DNA from: Pyxicephalus adspersus
Taxonomy: Eukaryota; Chordata; Amphibia; Anura; Pyxicephalidae
Assembly: GCF_032062135.1 (NCBI RefSeq)
Contig: NC_092860.1
Coordinates: 65,608,263 to 65,672,262, forward strand
Direction: 5' to 3'
Length of the DNA stretch: 64,000 nt
Of this stretch, positions 35,291-48,600 are shown one piece after another. The position numbers were made by a program, and so were the translations under genes. How positions within the stretch are numbered: the stretch's first letter is position 1; every line of letters starts with the position of its first letter. The notes under the pieces were generated by a model. The model was not told the origin of the DNA and searched no databases. It was given only the letters and a program-made list of their open reading frames with translations.

Positions 35291-36021
35291 TTAAAAATTT
35301 GAGGAACCAAAGCCTTTCTGCCTGAAGTTCAGTCTTCAACAAGTGAAATGCATGCTCAATTGGGTTCAGTTCTGGTGACTGACTTGGCCATTCAGAAATA
35401 TTCCACTTCTTTGCTTTAATAAACTCCTGGGTTGCTTTGGCTGTATGTTTTGGGTAGTTGTCCATCTGTATTATGAAACGCCTCTTAATCAATTTGACTG
35501 CATTTAGCTGGATTTGAGCAGACAGTATGTCTCTGAACACCTCAGAATTCATTCGGCTGCTTCTGCCCTGTGTCACATCATCGATAAACACTAGTGTCCC
35601 AGTGCCACTGGCAGCCATGCCCGCCCAAGCCATCACACTGCCTCCGCCATTTTTTTACAGATGATGTGGTATGCTTTGGATCATGAGCTGTTCCAAGCCT
35701 TCTCCATACTTTTTTCTTGTCATCATTCTGGCAAAGGTTGATCTTGGTTTTATCTGTCCAAAGAATGTTTTTCCAAGTCTGTGTTGGCTTTTTTAGATTT
35801 TTTTTTTAAGTCCAATCTAGCCTTTCTATTCTTGAGGCTTATGAGTGGCTTGCACCTTGCAGTGCACCCTCTGTATTACTTTCATGCAGTCTTCTCTATG
35901 GTAGACTTAGATATCGATACGCCTACTTCCTGGAGAGTATCGATATCTCGGATGGGTTTTTCTGTTTTAGCAGCTTAAGGATGGCTTGTTTCACCTGCAT
36001 GGAGAGCTCCTTTGACTGCAT
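35262..36021 (-). pseudogene. Tc1-like transposase, frameshifted
   Basis: Transposases of this family cut and paste DNA at TA. The likely start is at 36021, reading MQSKELSMQVKQAILKLL, the N-terminal helix-turn-helix region. The middle is broken by stops and indels. From 35636 an open frame reads MAWAGMAASGTGTLVFID, with QMDNYPKHTA carrying the second catalytic aspartate and SPELNPIEH the glutamate. The spacing between them is 34 residues, the DD34E signature. The frame is too damaged to make active protein. Confidence 0.9.
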
Positions 36022-36219
36022 GTTGTCTGTTCACAGCAAAATCTATCACATACAAGCCAGGCCTTTTATCTGCTTAATTGATGACATAAGGAAGGAATTG
36101 CCCACACCAGCCCATGAAATAGCCTTTGAGTCAATTGTACAATTACTTTTAAGCCCCTGAAATGGTGATTGTGATAGTGTAAAAAAAAAGAAAAAGGCTT
36201 TAGTCCCTCACAATTTTAT

Positions 36220-36366
36220 GCAATCTTTTTGTTCAACCCACTGAATTTAAACTGAAAGTCTGCAGTTTAACTGCATGTGAGTTGTTTCATTTAAAATTAA
36301 TTGGCATAATGTACAGAACCAAATTAGAAAAAGTTATCGCTGTCCAAATATTTATGGACCTAACTG
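36220..36366. repeat. Right terminal inverted repeat of the Tc1 element
   Basis: Inverted copy of 35143-35290, ending GGACCTAACTG before TA. Confidence 0.85.
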
Positions 36367-37037
36367 TATACCACAGTGTGCCTTCTTTTACTTCACACTG
36401 AAGATGTATTGACATTTACTTCAATGGTGCTTACGTTTTAGTACAAAATACATGCAGGTACAATGGTAACTATAATAGTACTCATAACTAAGGAACTGTT
36501 ATGTGCTAGAGAAAAACTGAAAACCGATCTGAAATCTGCTCAAATATACGGATTTAAAAAAGTTTGCTGTGGTTTCTGATGAATATCAAATTTTTTGTTG
36601 ACCTGTGTAATAAATAATGATTTGCATTTTAGAATTATAATAGCAGACTTTGGTTGACAAACAGCTGTAGTAAGCTGTCTCTGTACATTTCTAGTGACAT
36701 TTCACAGTTTTCTTGACAGGGTCAAAACTGGAGGCATACCATGTATTTGGCCTACTGTGCAACTCCATGAAGAGTGTTTTTAATAGCAAATAATGATCTG
36801 ACCAGTGAGCATGAACTGGACCATGGCATCCAGGGCACATAACCCCAGGTCTTTTACGGAGGACCCTGGGTGTACATTGCAATGACCTACTATCATTCTA
36901 TATATGATATTTTAGCCTAGTTTTGACAGAATTTTCCTTGTGTTCCAAAAATTCTGGATTCTGAATTTTCAGCCTCTGAACACAAATATACTTCATGAGG
37001 AGAGTAATTACAGCAAACCAAAATGCACCAAAATTAC

Positions 37038-37485
37038 TTAAAGCGTACCTAAACTCAGAAACTTCACTTTGCATAAAAGGGTAGAGTGCAGCACCCGCCC
37101 CATAATTCTCAATCACCTAGATGAATGGGAGCGCAAAGCCTCCCGGAATACCTACGTCAGGCATCCTGAGAGGCTCTTGGGTGATCCTTCTGCGCATGCC
37201 CGAGCATCCCAAGAGCCTTTTCATTGGTAAAAAAATTTGCCGATCTCACGCATGTGCAATTAGATCGGCAAGTTTTTTTTTTTCCAACTTAGGTCACCCG
37301 ATCTCGCGCCTTGGTCAGGTGACGTAGGAAGAACCCAGAAGAAGCAATAAAAATAGTGGCGCGCGGACAGACCTTGCGACGTGGGACCCGATGGAAGAGA
37401 CCTCCGGATGGATCGGACTGCCCTGCAGGATTGAAAGTGAGAGGATATATTTTGGTTTAGGCATTTTTGGGTTTAGTTCCTCTTA
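37038..37485. mobile_element. TTAA-type MITE, right end replaced by a nested TA MITE
   Basis: It starts TTAAAGCGTACCTAAAC and runs to AGTTCCTCTTA, sharing blocks with 22676-22994. Compared with that copy, 37195-37375 holds an extra CpG-rich segment. The TA MITE begins at the last bases. Confidence 0.75.
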
Positions 37486-37912
37486 CCGTGTTTCCCCGAA
37501 AAAAAGACCTACCCTGAAAGTAAGCCCTAGCATGCTAATCATGCAAGGGTGAAATATAAGCCCTCCCCCGAAAGTAAGCCCTATTGGCTTCTTCAGAGGG
37601 TGTGGTCACGTGGTACACTGAGGGATACCAAGAGGAAGGAGGGAGCAGAGGGAGAGAGCAGGAGATTTCAAAAGCACTGGAGCAAGGGGTGAAGAAATCG
37701 CAGGGTTAAATAACCTACAGTACTCTGGTGTGACACTAGCACTAAGAGGTTGGTGGATTCTCTTTTCAAAAGGTCCTTGCTGGTATTTTATTAATTAGCA
37801 GCAATGCATATTTATTAATTGATTTTTTTTTTTTGCTTTTACTCAGATTTAACATGTAACTCTATGAGTCACATGTTAATTGTCAGCACATTTTCTTGTT
37901 ATGTTGCACTTA

Positions 37913-38456
37913 CCGTATTTTTCGCCGTATAAGACGCTCCGGAATATAAGACGCACCCAATTTTAAAGGAGGAAAATCTAGAAAAAAAGATTCTGAAAGA
38001 TTATTTCCCTTCTGATCACTCATGTGCCATTCATACCGGTATTCCCCTTCTGATCACTCATGTGCCATTCAAATTCCCTTTCTGATCACTCTGTACCTTT
38101 CAAATTCCCTTTCTGATCACTCTGTGTCATTCAAACTCCCCTTCTGTTCACTCTGTCATTCAAATTCCCCTTCTGATCACTCTGTGCTTTTTTTCTATTG
38201 TACGGCAGTTAGGACAGGGAACAGCAGGTGGCGCTGTGCCGGCTTCTTTTGCTTTGCTTTACAGACAGGAGAAAACACGATGCTGGCAGAGGAGAGAAGA
38301 GAGACACGCTGCAGCCAGAGACACACGCAGGATCGGGTATCGGGTGTTTAATATATTAATTATTTTTTTTTAACACATTTGTCGTATAGGACGCACTAAC
38401 TTTTCCCCCCAAGTTTTGGGGAAGAAAAAGTGCGTCTTATACGGCAAAAAATACGG
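37913..38456. mobile_element. TA-flanked MITE, inner nested element
   Basis: Ends CCGTATTTTTCGCCGTATAA and TTATACGGCAAAAAATACGG are inverted repeats flanked by TA (37911-37912 and 38457-38458). It carries AAGACGC repeats near both ends and a minisatellite at 38011-38187. Confidence 0.9.
38011..38187. repeat. Minisatellite of ~31 bp units
   Basis: Five or six units with consensus CTGATCACTCTGTGCCATTC then AAATTCCCCTT, varying by small indels. Confidence 0.85.
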
Positions 38457-41400
38457 TATTTGCTTATGAAGCTGTGTTTTTTTTCATTACTCATTTATGT
38501 CAATTCTTATTCATGACTTCTTGTATATAACAGAAGAAATCTGTGATTTTGACAGGTCAGAGGTAACACAGAGGTATCTTTCTATAGTAATATTGGTTGC
38601 AGGTTTTGGTAAATACAGATTTTTGTACATGAATAAATATAGATTTTTTTTTGTGAGAAAAATAAGACATCCCCTGAAAATAAGCCCTAATGAGATTTTC
38701 AGAGGTAAAATAAATATGAGACACTGTCTTATTTTCGGGGAAACACGGTATTTATGAAGCAGTGAATCTGACATTCACTCAAACTCTCTGGTGGAAAATC
38801 AATTATTGCTATTGAAACACACAGACCTGGATGGTTCTATGCCAGCGAATTATCAGTCAATGTCATATTCACTGATTTATAAACAGACCTGAAAGTGGTT
38901 GTAGCAAAAACTGGTAATAAAGAAAAAAAAGTCCCACAGACAGCAGAATAATGCAGGTAAAGTAGACCATTACTTGACTGATTTACTTTACTGTGCAGTA
39001 CATACACTGTTTAGATAATTTAAAGCCTAACATTGTTTTACCCAATAAATTGGTGTCCCATTGGATCTTTTGCATACAATGTTCCATTGCAAAAAAAAAA
39101 CATGACTTTGGAATCATATTAGGTGACAAAATGGTAGAAGCAATGACAAGAGTTCCTGGGTACCTACAAGACACCTATAACAAACAAGAAGAGTTTAGGG
39201 GTAAAGTGAAATGGGGCAAAAACAAACGCACCACGTTGATAACCAGCATAACCATAACAAGCAGCTTTTAACACCTTATCATCAACATACCAAGACCATA
39301 AGTTTTTGGTGTACAGTAGTCCTAGCAGAACTCTGCAACCTAGTTCATCCACATCTCAAATGCTCCTTATCCTAAAACAATATTTTTTAACAGCTTACAT
39401 ACCACTGACTTGAATAATGTAAATGGTTAGCCCCTGTCCATGCCCCAGACCCTTTAAGACAGTGATTGTAGTGCTGTAACCCAACACTTTTGCCAGTTCT
39501 ATGTCCAACTCTGCAAATATGCACATCAACACTCCATCTATTATAGTGCTTCTGTTTAGAAGATTGGAAGGGTAAACTCACAATCAAAACAAGTGTTATT
39601 CATTGTTAAAAGGCCTTTGCTTTTTGTGAGAACATTGGTAATTTATTACTGCATCACTATAGGACGAGGAGGGTTACTTTGTGGAAGCTGGCGATTAGGA
39701 GCTGTTTTCTGTGAAAATGCATTATGAAAATACAATTCCACATGTATTATCACTTAAAACACTATGCAGGTACAGAAAAATACCTACTGATATGCCAGAA
39801 ATGCACATCTCAATTGCCTATTGTTTGTTGACAACAAACAGCGTTTTTCTTATTAACTACTCAACCACTCCCATTTTCTTCCTCTACAAAGCATAGACAA
39901 TAAATGACTTGCAGTACAAAGATAAAAAATACATGGCTTAAATGGCTTCTTTTCTTGCACATACAATATATACACATACAATATTACAAAATGTTTTAAT
40001 CAATATTCAATAGACCATAAGTCAGCGACAGGGCCCATGCGAAAACAAACATTTTTAATGATTAAAAGTTTTCTGTAAAGCTATACAGCATGTAATATGC
40101 TTTCTCAACATAAATAGAATAAAATTAATTCGCTGTAGGTTTTATGAGCATGACGAAAAAGAAGGCACAAACTTTTATCGCATATAGAAATTTAGATTAG
40201 ATTACTCTAAATCTATAATGCTTATTTGTTTTGAAGAATAACATGGCCAAGTACATATTTCTTTGAAAAATAGCTTTACCTCAAATAGCATTTCTACATG
40301 TACACTCCGAGAAAGATTGGGAACAGCTCTTCCTTTGTGGGTAGATTCACCCCTTCCCCCTTCCAACCATCCTGAGAAAGAGCTCAGCACCTGTCTCATT
40401 CTGTCACTGAGCCAGTGACACCAAACCTTAGTCACTGAAACATGTGTGAGCAAGGAATACTGTCAGAGGGGGGATGATATTTTAAACATGCACAATTAAC
40501 TCATTTGTTGCCATCCAACATTCCAACGATTATATTGTTTCACATAACAGGCCATAAAGGGCACACCAATACATGAAAATTAGCAAGTTTGTTTTGAAAG
40601 AGCTTGAGGTCTTCTAGCTTCTGTCACTAGGATGCCTATTCATTTATCAGCACTAGTGAGTAAGAATGCCACATCAAGGGAAATACATCTACAGAAACTG
40701 CAAAGTATATCAAACTTGCATACCGAGATACTTCGATTAGACAACTAGAAATGTATATAATATTTAGGACCTATTCAGACATATGTGCTGTGGGGCATGC
40801 ATCGTGCATCTCCGTAGCTGCATAGTAACTCTCATACTTTGTGTTTGTGCAGTATGGTGCTATTTATTATAAACCGCATCTCCAGTCTACTCCACAACAT
40901 TGCAGTGCATTGCAGTGAGCTGGCAAAAATAGTGCAGGTACAATTTTTTTGACTGCTGCATATTTTACTTTACTATATATCATGATATATCTATTTATGC
41001 CATCTTTCCTGTACAGCACTGTGTTTTCACAGGCCTACCACTTTACATAGCATGTACTTATCTGTACCAGGTTTACGCAGCTTATACTGGCACTGCTGGC
41101 AACTCTCACTATGACTTAAGGAACCCAACCCATGATCAAATAGTGCATATATATATGTCCTAAAAATGTCTTGTCTGGTTCTTGGGGTGGAGAAGGTTTT
41201 TGAGAGGTGAGTTTATAAACCAGCCACATAACTGAAAAAGGTCATGTGCCATCTGTACACTACCTGAAAAAAGCACAACACACATTTGCCATGGTATCAT
41301 TTAAATAGGCTTATACGATGTCACAACATTATTTCTATCTAGAGTTTAGGAATTTTGTATTGGTGATTGGCATGTTGCACTGGTCCATAAAGTCTCCAGC

Positions 41401-41736
41401 ACACCTAAAAATGTTCAGTTTAGTTAAGATCTGGATTTTGTAGTGGTCTGGTATTTAAAAATAATGTATAATGCTCCCTGAACCACGCTTTCATTATTTG
41501 AATCAGATAAATCCTGGCTTTGTCACCATGATACAAGGGGGTGCTGAGAAGTTCCTGGCTTTGCCCCCTTCCAGATGAAATAGAAAAATGAGTCGGGGCA
41601 TATGACAGCCTAATATCTTCGTACGTAACTGTGCAAAAATCAGGTCTTTGCGATTCTTGAAACTGTTTTTTCTTTTAGTTAGAAGCTGTAATGGCAGAGG
41701 CACAAGCAAGTTTCATGTCATTGGGGTTACGAGCCT

Positions 41737-41850
41737 TCATGAAGTTTTTGTTTCCCAGTGCTGTAGGAGGGACACCTCTCCCCCAGTGTTTGTGACATTT
41801 CAGTGTGAATGTCCTTTGCTGACTTTCTCTGAGAAACAAAAACTTCATGA
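41737..41850. repeat. Inverted repeat, 22-nt arms
   Basis: Arms 41737-41758 and 41829-41850 pair at 21 of 22 positions (core GAAACAAAAACTTCATGA), with a 70-nt loop. Confidence 0.8.
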
Positions 41851-43292
41851 CGGAGAAACAAAAACCTCTCGAGAAATATTGTTTGAGGCAAATTACCCAG
41901 CCCTAATTAAGCAGATTTCTTTTGGAATCCTGGAAAAAATACCAGATTTCATGACTTGGGTGTAAAGCAGTGGTAAAGATGACGCCTCCTTCTGTCTGCT
42001 TCCCACGATTTAGGAATAATGCTCCAACTTATCTAGGGCAAGGGATGACCGCAAGTACCCAAACAATCTTTATTCCAGTTTAAATAAACAGGGACTTCTG
42101 GTTTCTCGTATTTGGCAGCCCATCTTGTATACCTATCAGTATACCACTCTACAGTGGATATTGCATTGTGGGTCTCCATTGAGACAACCGAAGTGGCCCC
42201 CCTTTCAATAGATGGCTTTGGGCTTTCTTTTTTGGCTCGTGTGCATAACACAAATCCTGTGTAGAAACATACATTGCAGTTATGGGACAGACATAAAACA
42301 TTGGGGGGTCTAAAATCATCCTGTGGTCCTCTCACCTCCATTCTTCTTAATTCAGCTTTCCCTCCAGATCACTTAAATTATATGGCGTTTAAATAGTGTC
42401 ATTAACAAAATATTATTAGGATTTACAATATGCCATCAATGCAGAGATCGAAAACGTTTGCCTCCTTGAGAAATATACATGAAATCCCCTCTGTTGAGAT
42501 TTTAGATTTTACTTGAAGATTAAACACTTTGTTAGTAAAGTTTGTAAGAAGGTTACCAACCTGCTCCATCTTACAGTGTCCAAGAGTTCAAGTTTGTAGA
42601 CTTCTTCCTAGCCCCAAAGGCAACATCACGATTATTTACAACTTACTAGCTTATCAAGCCTCATACCCACATGCTTGGATTTAAACAATTGGGAGAAAGA
42701 CCTGCAGAACACACTGGATCCTTAACTGTGGTGTTCAATTTGGGATTTCACTGCTAGGAGCTCTTCTAGCAGCTCTGCAGTGGAAGCGAACTACAAACAT
42801 CTTGTGCAATGGTACATGGTACCTGTCAGGCTATGCAAATTTACAAGTACCTTCACCGGTTTGTGTTTCAGAGGCTGTACCTCTAGGGGAACCCTATTCC
42901 ATATTAGGTGTGATTGCCCTTTAGATATGCTGCTATTGTATATTAGTTTTTCAGCTAGTCTATTGGTCTATTAGTCTCCCAATGCAGATTGCTTCAAGTA
43001 TCTTTGCAGGTGCAAAGCAGGTTCTGGCAAAAGCCTAGAATTCTGCTCTACCCACAGTATTTCATGTGAAACAAAAATGTCATGGTACCTTACAAATCAA
43101 AAAATGTCAGCTACTCAGAAGGACTCACTGGTAAAATTTGAAAGGTTCTGGGAACCATGGACATTACCTACCCATCAGATTTTGATTGGTCATTGTTAAC
43201 TATATAATATACAATGGTGCACATACCCATGGGGAAATGTTTGCAGGTCAGTGCCTTGAGTCACATTTTTTTTACTGCAGCCCCCAAGCCGA

Positions 43293-43305
43293 CCCCCCCC
43301 CCCCC
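43293..43305. repeat. Poly(C) run
   Basis: Thirteen consecutive C. Confidence 0.95.
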
Positions 43306-43984
43306 TTCCCACTTTCCTATGTCTGGCTTATGTTGGTTTTGAATATCAAAAAAAAATTTAAATTTACCAAAATTTGTCCACTTTTGTTTTGCATTATTAT
43401 ATAAAATGTTTGTATACTTTATTCAAAAATTAATAACATTTTCTTGAAACCGAAAAAATATTCTGGAGTTTACTGCCGTTAGTATACAATATGTCACTGC
43501 ATGCATACATATTTATTTCCCTATTGCTACGATTGCCATTAAGTTTAGTCAACACTCTCCATTTTCTCTAAACTTAGATACAGAGTTTTTATAGTAGCAG
43601 GTAGTAGGGGGCAAGCAGGAGAATACATTGGTTGGGTCATACCATTTAAAGTCAGGGCACATTTTTTACCACAGAGTGCCTATGCTATAAACCCATAGCA
43701 CATGTAAGACATAGTAAAGTATCTTTTAAAGCCTTTTTCCTTCAGGCTCTTCTGCCAAACCCCACTGCAGCTCCGAAAAATGAGTATGGGTAGTTAGCAA
43801 AATTATTTAAGAATATGAAGGATAGTACGTTCAATTACATAGTATTTAGGGGACATGAGGCAGGAACCACCAAACGTGTGGTTTCAGCAGCAGCAATAAG
43901 AGGGAGGTAGATTATGAGCTGGATTATGTTTTATGTAACAGGGTGGCAAAACACATGTACCTTGCCTGACATTTGGCCATGATT

Positions 43985-44095
43985 TCCCCCTCCTTCCCCT
44001 TCTGGTCTCCCTACTCCTTCACCTCTTCCTCCCTTTCCCCCTCCTCCATTATATTTCTCCTTTCCTTCACCTCTTCTTCCTCCTCATTCTTTGTG
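43985..44095. repeat. Polypyrimidine stretch
   Basis: The + strand is almost wholly C and T with CCTCC and CTTCC motifs, a low-complexity region. Confidence 0.85.
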
Positions 44096-44290
44096 ATTGC
44101 GACACAGGCAAAGCTTATACGGAAAAATAGTGCCCACATTTTAATTATATATATATGCAGCTGTAAAGGGGGCCTAATTAGATTTCGTAGGGTTGTCACT
44201 TGAATCAGACTTCACTTGCAAACAAGATAGTCCTAGAACCTGCAAAAAGAATGTGACTAGAATAATATAATGAATATGTCTAGGTCAGTG

Positions 44291-44504
44291 GCCCTGATTT
44301 ATGAAAGCTCTCCAAGGCTGGAGAGAATACAATTTCAGAAGTGAAAATGGGTGCTCTAGAAAACATTGAATGGACTTTAAAAAAACATTTGCTAGAAAAT
44401 GTTTTGAATCCTGGACCAGATTCATTTAAGGTTTGCTGGACCACCCAGCTTTACTGATGAAAGTGTATTCTCTCCAGCCTAGGAGAGCTTTCATAAATCA
44501 GGGC
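44291..44504. mobile_element. Palindromic MITE with 5-bp target duplication
   Basis: Ends GCCCTGATTTATGAAAGCTC and GAGCTTTCATAAATCAGGGC are perfect inverted repeats. Flanks are CAGTG at 44286-44290 and CAGTG at 44505-44509, a clean 5-bp duplication. It is 214 bp with no coding capacity. Confidence 0.9.
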
Positions 44505-45502
44505 CAGTGAGTTTGAGACTAGTTGATTTAACCAGAGGTCTGGGAGAAGATGGCATCTACAGGTTCTGACACATAATGCCAACTCAAGGGCAAAGTTGTG
44601 TAACTATTTTATAGGTAAGTGGGCATTGTATACCACCTGGTTAGTAATTTTTGGTTTGTGGAATTTCATAATCTGTTCTTTAGAGAAAGATCAGATTTTC
44701 TCTGATAGGCATTGGATATATGCAAGGTCTCTTTTAGTACTTTAGTTATTAGGACAGATTGGTATAACTGTTACATCAAGAGACTGGGCTGAAGGGGGTA
44801 CAATATAAAGTGTTATATTGTATACAGTACAAAGTATTTTTCTTTTCATGCTGCCTACTTGAAAAATATAAACTGTCGGAAATGTCAACACCTGTAAATT
44901 ATATAAATAGTAACAAAAGTGTTTGTAAAACCAAAAATCTTTTTACTTGTTTTAAATAGAGTGAACAAGGATTAGAACTACAGTTTGTTTTTTCTCTTCA
45001 TTCCTGCAGAAAATTTTACAGAGTTTCTAACCTTCCTCCTCTCTACTAGAAGAAAAGCATTTTTATTTCTAAGTTTTATTCTCTAAGTTATTGTTGAAGG
45101 GTTTCTTTCATTCTGGTAAAACATAATTTGAACAGGAAGTGAAGCTAAACCTCTCTAACATAACCCTGTATGATATTAATCTGACAGGGGTTCTATTCTT
45201 TCCAAAACTAAGGGATACAAGGTTTAGTTGAAAATACTAACATTTAATACATATTAATACATATATATTAATGGTCAATTTAGCATTTAGCACTTGGTTG
45301 TAATGTAATTTACTGAAAATATTTCAATTGTCATGGACAATATTTCAGCTTTTCATTGGACAATGTGTTATCAGCATGGTCATATACCAGTAGAAGATCT
45401 GACCAGCAGTACAACAGAATATATAACGAAAAGATAGGCTTATAAATAGAAAAATAGGGCATTTAGAAGGTTGCATTTTTTTTGCCATACCACTCACTAA
45501 TT

Positions 45503-45640
45503 TAATACGATTGTAAGCTCTTCAGGGCAAAGTCCTCTCCCCGTGTCACTGTCTGTATTAGTCACTTGAAACCCCTATTTAATGTACAGCTCTGTGTATC
45601 ATGTTGGCACTCCATAAATCCAGTATATTAATAATAATAC
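45503..45640 (+). mobile_element. L2-like LINE 3' tail
   Basis: TAAGCTCTTCAGGGCAAAGT, ACCCCTATTTAATGTACAGC and the final ATTAATAATAATA match the L2 3' end at 33050-33215. Confidence 0.8.
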
Positions 45641-48600
45641 ACAGTAAGATTTTGGCCTGATGATGCATAACCAACAGTAAACGAGTACTGGGAACAGATG
45701 TATAGGTGAACTTACCGGCCAGATGACCTGATTAATCTCCATACATGTTTGGGGTAGAACTGGCAATACATTGTTTTACAATGCAATTTATATTTAAATT
45801 GTATAAATTTATTTTATATATTTATTTCAAGTTAAATATTATTTTAAAATTTTGAAAACATGAACATGTCTGACACTTTTATCGCAGACAAACAAAAAAT
45901 GAAACAACCCTTATCTGGTAGCAAATTTGCCTCATAAGAAAAATTGATTCTAGATTCCAGTAACTTGCAGTTACGCCCATTTGTTGACTAAAAAACATGT
46001 ATAAACCTTTTTTTAATTATAATTTTAATCCTTTATTAATAATGATGTAGAATAGTTAATGCCTAAAATAAATATTTGTATGACATAAATGTATGTAGTT
46101 AGGAGGCTTTAAAAGCTTTTTCCTATGCACAAAAATTGACATGGAATTGTATTTATTTATATTTATTTTCTTAAAGACTAGTCTTTAAAAATGGAGATAT
46201 ACACCACATTTTTCCCCTCGCCCATTAGTCTTTCTGTATACTTACTTGTTGCATATTTTTTTACGTATTGTATTTATATGGATCCGACATATATACTTTG
46301 TATAATGTTTTTATATTGTGTATATACATAACATGGGTACACTTGGTGACTTTTATTTTACCCTGGCCATGTTTCTGTAGTAGATTTTTCAATTTCCCTT
46401 ATGTTTCTCTAACCTGACAGAATTTCTATATTTTAGTTATACTAGCTTAAAAGTAGAGATTGCTTTTAATTTCAAAGATTTATTGTTTTTTTTTGTGGGG
46501 AAGTTGTACAACAGTAATAGGGATGGAGAGGGGGAAATAATCAACCATGCATTAAGGTAAAAAATTGCGATAAACTTAAAGAACAACAGGAAGGAATTAT
46601 ACCGGAGCTCAATCTTGAGAAAACAGGAGTCTGTATATTGAGCCTCAATATATCAGTCCTCAATCAATAACATTTTTCTCATACTCCATATAAAGATCAA
46701 GTGAACACTTCCTGAACCCTAATTATATGGCACAATAGGATAAAGGATAAAGGGATTGGGGGGGGGGGGGGCTGCAAGAGGAGGGGTTCCTCTCATATTA
46801 TTTACAGTTAAATGAAAGCAAGAGGTCCCAATTTTTGTAAAACATTGGCAATTTGTTCTTACGGTGCACATTAGTTTGTAGTTTTTCATTTACCAATTCA
46901 ATTTATTTTTGGTAAAGTCAAAGGGGTATGTTGGAGGCCTTCCAATAACATGCTATTGTAATGCCGGCTGCTAGAAGGATGTTGGAGACTGCTTTTATAT
47001 CCACCTTGCCTAATTTGTAATCTTCTTCACCCTATTTTACTTCCTTTTTTTTCGGATAATAGAACTTGTTGAAATGAGAGCATCCTCCTGGGCACTAGAG
47101 CTTGATTACTAACTTATTTGCATAAAAGACTGAAGCAGTTGTTTTTTTTTCATTCATGCTCCAGTTCCACCTTCTGTTTTTCTAATAAAAACAAAAATAA
47201 GGCCTGAATTGGTATACTTTGTAGAGAATATGTTAAAAATAGCTTAGTTAACATGGAAATAAAAATGTGATCCTCAGCTCATACGTGATACTGGTATTTG
47301 CTGCAGACTGCATGCCAGCTTGGCCACGTTGTCCTTTGGGACATTCAAGATCTTGCTGTCTGGGTATTTCTCAGCTCAGAGCTGACAGCAACTATATATC
47401 AGTAAAGCAGATGTGGTCGTTGTGAAGAGCTGCCCAATCCCATAATTTAGAATGTGTGGACATACGTTTGTCTGAAAAAGCGCTTAACTTAACTTAACAG
47501 TATTTAAGAGAATAGAGTATTTAGGAGAACACCCACACGAAACTCTAACGTAGAACTGTCAAAACAAGCTAGCCCACTGACAGCAGTTTCTTTTAAAATC
47601 AAGGCTTCAGTAGAGTTTTCATTATATTGTATTACATTTTAATGATTACATTTTGCTACCTGCTAAAATTCAATGCAATCCATCATTATTTCTTATAAAC
47701 AAACATTTAATTTAATGTTACCAATAAATTTAAGAAACCATGCTGTCTATTCTGATTTTGTCTTTAAATATTGTAGAATTAAAGCACTTATTCACTGTAA
47801 ACTGCATTTTGGGAACTGCAAAAAAGAAAATAAATTTGGTTTATTTCACTAAACATAATGTGAGAGCCAGGAGTATCAGAAGAAAGGCAAAAACTGTCTT
47901 TGTACCTGGATGTTTGATGGTACAATTGGGTATAAAATCAAGAAGGATAGCATCCAAAGTCACTTGCTGTTACTATGTTCTTTTAATAATATGGGAGCAG
48001 TCATTACCAAATAACATATGAATTGTGTGACAACAGCACACGTTTTGGAATTATGGCTCCTTTTCAAGGTAATAAATGATTGGAGTGTCAAGCCTTTCAA
48101 GCCTTTTCCACTTTTACCATCATCAGATCAAATGTTTATCACCATTAATCATCATTATCTGATGGTGCCTACAGTACCTATTTTATAGTCACCAATTGCC
48201 TATACCCCCAATAGGAGGTACCAAAGCAATAGATTTTAAAGGCTCAGCTTCAGGACTGAACTTGTTAAAACTAGACTAAAGATACTGTAGTTTATCAACT
48301 AATAAAAACAAACAACCAAACAAAAAAAAAAATTATGCTGTTTTGTCACATTTTACCCTGCAAATGATGACCAAGTGTATTTTTCCCCAAAATAATAAAA
48401 AGTGGGGTTACCTATGCAACCTCTCTTTCCCTTATATAAAATATAACATGATACATATAACTTTCCAGTCACAAACCATGATTGACAAGTATACTGTTAA
48501 CTGTTAAGTGACAAATACATAGCTGCCCTGTGCTCACTACGTTTATCTCAATAAGTTTAATCAGCCCTCCTAGTTTTTCCGTGGACTACAACCCCCTCCC

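Larger units (their letters stand above)
35143..36366 (-). mobile_element. Tc1/mariner (Tc1-like) transposon, decayed
   Basis: Both ends read CAGTTAGGTCCATAAATATT on the outer-to-inner strand. Similarity extends inward about 150 bp on each side, so it has long inverted repeats. TA follows the right end; the left flank is CA, a likely mutated TA. It encodes a broken DD34E transposase on the minus strand. Confidence 0.93.
37486..38748. mobile_element. TA-flanked MITE, outer element
   Basis: Termini CCGTGTTTCCCCG and CGGGGAAACACGG are exact inverted repeats, flanked by TA on both sides (37484-37485 and 38749-38750). Sub-terminal AAGACCTACCCTGAAAG and ATCCCCTGAAAATAAGCCCT are also related. No transposase is present. 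A second MITE is inserted inside it. Confidence 0.9.
38751..44285. other. Sparse region, no gene found
   Basis: AT-rich, with short open frames showing no domain I know. The region holds a 22-nt inverted pair at 41737-41850, a poly(C) run of 13 at 43293-43305 and a polypyrimidine stretch at 43985-44095. The block around 41500-42350 is GC-richer and looks like old repeat DNA of unknown class. Confidence 0.5.

Noticed and set aside
38011..38187. Regularly spaced repeats that resemble a CRISPR array
   Set aside because: The units are a degenerate minisatellite without unique spacers, inside a MITE in a vertebrate genome.
41480..41770. Possible mariner-like element starting near TACAAGGGGGTGCTGAGAAG
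   Set aside because: No matching inverted end and no transposase motif could be found.
42033..42341. A 102-codon minus-strand frame in a GC-richer block
   Set aside because: I could not place it in any family. The block looks like old repeat DNA, so no gene is claimed.
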